This document shows, piece by piece, positions 11,746-13,784 of a stretch of DNA of 13,784 bases. A model generated the notes under the pieces. That model ran no database searches. It was not told where the DNA came from and saw nothing but the letters and a program-made list of their open reading frames with translations. Positions within the stretch are counted from its first letter, which is position 1. Each line of letters begins with the position of its first letter. The translations under genes and the position numbers were made by a program. The DNA is from an uncultured Oscillospiraceae bacterium (GTDB lineage Bacteria; Bacillota; Clostridia; Oscillospirales; Oscillospiraceae). Where the stretch lies: positions 1-13,784 of the forward strand of contig CAKUNB010000033.1 in assembly GCA_934668285.1 (NCBI GenBank), read 5' to 3'.

Positions 11746-13784
11746 CAGTTCTGCCCCCGTCGGACGTCGGTCACGCCCGCGATATTGCGGATGCGGGAGC
11801 GGATGGCCTCCAGCTCCTGCACGTTTTTGACCTCGAAGGTCGCGATGGTCCGGGCCTTCCCGGCCGGCATATCGCGGCCGGAAATTTCGGTGATTTTCAC
11901 GCGCGAGGCCGTCAGCGCCGTCGCAATATCGATCCAGATGCCCTCGCGGTCGGTCGAGTCAATCTCAAAGGTCGTGGCAAAGGGCTTGTCCTCCGCTGTC
12001 GACCACGAAACGCGCACCCAACGTCCAGCCTGCTGCGGGTCGTTCACACCGGCGGCGTTCTTGCAGTCGCGGCGGTGAATCGAAACGCCGTAGCCCTTGG
12101 TGATAAAGCCGACGATATCGTCCCCCGGCACCGGCGTGCAGCAGCGGGAGAACTTGATCATGCACGTTTCGATGTCCTCAACGATCACGCCGGAGTCCTT
12201 ATGGCGGCTGAGCTTGACCGGTGCCTGCTCGGCGGGCTTGGCCGGCTCCTTCGTCTGTGTCTGCCGCACGGCGCGGGTCAACTCGTCGCGGATGCGCCCG
12301 AACGCCTTGGCAGCGGTCAGTCCGCCGTAGCCGATGGCGGCGTACATATCTTCTAAGTTATCAAACGACAGCTTCTTCAGCAGGCCGGGCAGCAGCTCCG
12401 GGTCCTGCAAAACAGAGGGGTTGATGTTCGCGCGGCGCAGCTCGCCCTCGAAGCTGGCCTTGCCGTGCGTCACGTTCTCCTCGCGCTTTTCCTTCTTGAA
12501 CCACTGCTTGATCTTCGTCCGCGCCTGCGTGCTGTTGCAGATGTTCAGCCAGTCACGGCTGGGGCCTTTTGCGGATTTTGAGGTCAAAATTTCGACGATA
12601 TCGCCGTTGCTGAGCTGCTGATCGAAGCTGGCGATGCGGTTATTGACCTTCGCGCCAACCATCGCGTTGCCGACGCCGGAGTGAATCGCGTAGGCAAAAT
12701 CGATCGGCGTGGACCCGGCGGGCAGGCTCATAACCTTGCCCTTCGGCGTAAAGACGAACACCTCGTCGTCGAACATATCCACCTTCAGAGAGTGGATATA
12801 GTCCTCCGCGTCGCTCTCCTCCTGCTGCGTTTCGAGCAGGCGGCGGACCCATTCAAACTGCTTCTCATCGCCGCCCTCGACACCCTGCTTGTATTTCCAG
12901 TGCGCCGCGATGCCGTATTCCGCCGTTTCGTGCATCTCCCATGTACGAATCTGCACCTCGAACGGGATGCCCTGCTGACCGATGACGGTCGTGTGCAGCG
13001 ACTGGTACATATTGGGCTTCGGCGTGGAGATATAGTCCTTAAACCGTCCCGGCACAAGGTTAAACAGGTCGTGAATGTGGCCGAGGACATTATAGCAGTC
13101 CGGAATCGTGTCCACGATCACGCGGAAGGCATACATATCATAAAGCTCGTTGATCTTCTTATCCTGCGCCTTCATCTTGCGGTAGATGGAATAGACGTGC
13201 TTGATGCGCCCGTAGATCGTTCCGTGAATGCCGACCGAGGACAGGCGCGTGGTGATCTGCGTCTGGATGGCCTTCATGAACTCGTCGGCCTCCTTCTGGT
13301 GCGCGGCAAGGTACTGCATGATCTCGTTGTAGCCGTCGGGGTCGATGTACTTCAGGCTCGTGTCCTCCAGCTCCCACTTGATCTTCTGCATGCCTAGTCG
13401 GTGCGCCAGCGGCGCGTAGATATCCATCGTCTCGCGCGACTTGGAGATCTGCTTCGCCGGAGACTGGAACTGCATCGTGCGGGTATTGTGCAGGCGGTCG
13501 CAGATTTTGATCAAAATCACGCGGATGTCCTTGCTCATAGCCATGAACATCTTGCGCAGATTCTCCATCTGCTGCTCCTCCAGCGTGGAATACTCCACGC
13601 GGGTCAGCTTGGTAACGCCCTCGACCAGCGAGGCGACCGTCGGGCCGAACTGCCGTGCAATCTCGTCGTGCGTCGAATCCGTGTCCTCGATGCAGTCATG
13701 CAGGATCGCGCCCAGAATCGCATCGGTGTCCAGTCCCGTTTCCGCGACGATCTCGGCCACGGCCAGCGGGTGGATGATATAGGG
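11745..13784 (-). CDS. rel: Bifunctional (p)ppGpp synthetase/hydrolase Rel, N-terminus cut by window edge
   Basis: Makes (p)ppGpp from ATP and GDP/GTP during starvation and hydrolyses it otherwise; ribosome-associated stringent-response regulator. 679 residues are visible, open to the last base, and perhaps 50-60 N-terminal residues are missing. Numbering from the codon at 13784, the HD hydrolase domain has His5 (YIIHP), His29-Asp30 with the following ED pair (HDCIEDTD) and CDRLHN (95-100), so it looks active. The synthetase domain has YGRIKHVYSIYRK, YAFRVIVD and RFKD (247-250), the form typical of bifunctional enzymes rather than the acidic version of RelA. It continues with PNMYQSLHT and AEYGIAAHWKYK. 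TGS follows (about 338-400), then the RCCTPVPGDDIVG zinc-finger-like region (Cys548, Cys549) and a C-terminal ACT domain (about 605-679). dtd overlaps its stop codon. It probably heads the operon. Confidence 0.97.
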   Translation of the reverse strand, partial: PYIIHPLAVAEIVAETGLDTDAILGAILHDCIEDTDSTHDEIARQFGPTVASLVEGVTKLTRVEYSTLEEQQMENLRKMFMAMSKDIRVILIKICDRLHNTRTMQFQSPAKQISKSRETMDIYAPLAHRLGMQKIKWELEDTSLKYIDPDGYNEIMQYLAAHQKEADEFMKAIQTQITTRLSSVGIHGTIYGRIKHVYSIYRKMKAQDKKINELYDMYAFRVIVDTIPDCYNVLGHIHDLFNLVPGRFKDYISTPKPNMYQSLHTTVIGQQGIPFEVQIRTWEMHETAEYGIAAHWKYKQGVEGGDEKQFEWVRRLLETQQEESDAEDYIHSLKVDMFDDEVFVFTPKGKVMSLPAGSTPIDFAYAIHSGVGNAMVGAKVNNRIASFDQQLSNGDIVEILTSKSAKGPSRDWLNICNSTQARTKIKQWFKKEKREENVTHGKASFEGELRRANINPSVLQDPELLPGLLKKLSFDNLEDMYAAIGYGGLTAAKAFGRIRDELTRAVRQTQTKEPAKPAEQAPVKLSRHKDSGVIVEDIETCMIKFSRCCTPVPGDDIVGFITKGYGVSIHRRDCKNAAGVNDPQQAGRWVRVSWSTAEDKPFATTFEIDSTDREGIWIDIATALTASRVKITEISGRDMPAGKARTIATFEVKNVQELEAIRSRIRNIAGVTDVRRGQN

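Noticed and set aside
1..13784. Mobile elements, CRISPR arrays, toxin-antitoxin or phage-defence genes
   Set aside because: No transposase, integrase, evenly spaced repeats or defence-type domains are visible. All strands are covered by recognisable core genes or short intergenic spaces.

Overview
This window is a GC-rich (about 60% by eye, not computed), densely packed chromosomal segment from an anaerobic Firmicute. The gene set (fhs, fchA and folD together; rel-dtd-hemZ; an RqcP next to HU) and the codon bias suggest a gut-type Oscillospirales/Clostridia member. I cannot name a genus. I see no tRNA, rRNA, CRISPR array, transposase or phage gene, and no gap over 300 bases without a gene.

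Left part, + strand (1-3856): the 3' end of fhs (formate-tetrahydrofolate ligase) ends at a strong terminator. After a 168-base spacer with consecutive hairpins comes an apparent three-gene operon: fchA (methenyl-THF cyclohydrolase/cyclodeaminase family), folD (methylene-THF dehydrogenase) and a DUF1576-type multi-pass membrane protein of unknown function. The three enzymes would interconvert formate, 10-formyl-, methenyl- and methylene-THF. FolD lacks the Lys and Gln needed for the cyclohydrolase half-reaction, so FchA probably supplies that step.

Centre (3860-4634): a bidirectional terminator separates the converging transcripts. On the - strand lie rqcP (ribosome quality control) and an HU gene with its own promoter, an A/T-rich upstream palindrome and a leader of about 90 nt that can fold.

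Right part, - strand (4630 to the window end): a tightly spaced probable operon reading rel (bifunctional (p)ppGpp synthetase/hydrolase, cut by the window edge), dtd, an unrecognised membrane protein, an MBL-fold hydrolase, hemZ, an MtaD-type amidohydrolase and a SpoVB/MurJ-like flippase. Gaps run from a 1-nt overlap to 25 bases.

Most of the window is recognisable housekeeping sequence, and I do not see a clear new multi-gene system. The best leads are the apparently monofunctional FolD paired with FchA, the internally duplicated DUF1576 protein attached to one-carbon genes, the orphan 513-residue membrane protein in the rel operon, and two structured leaders.
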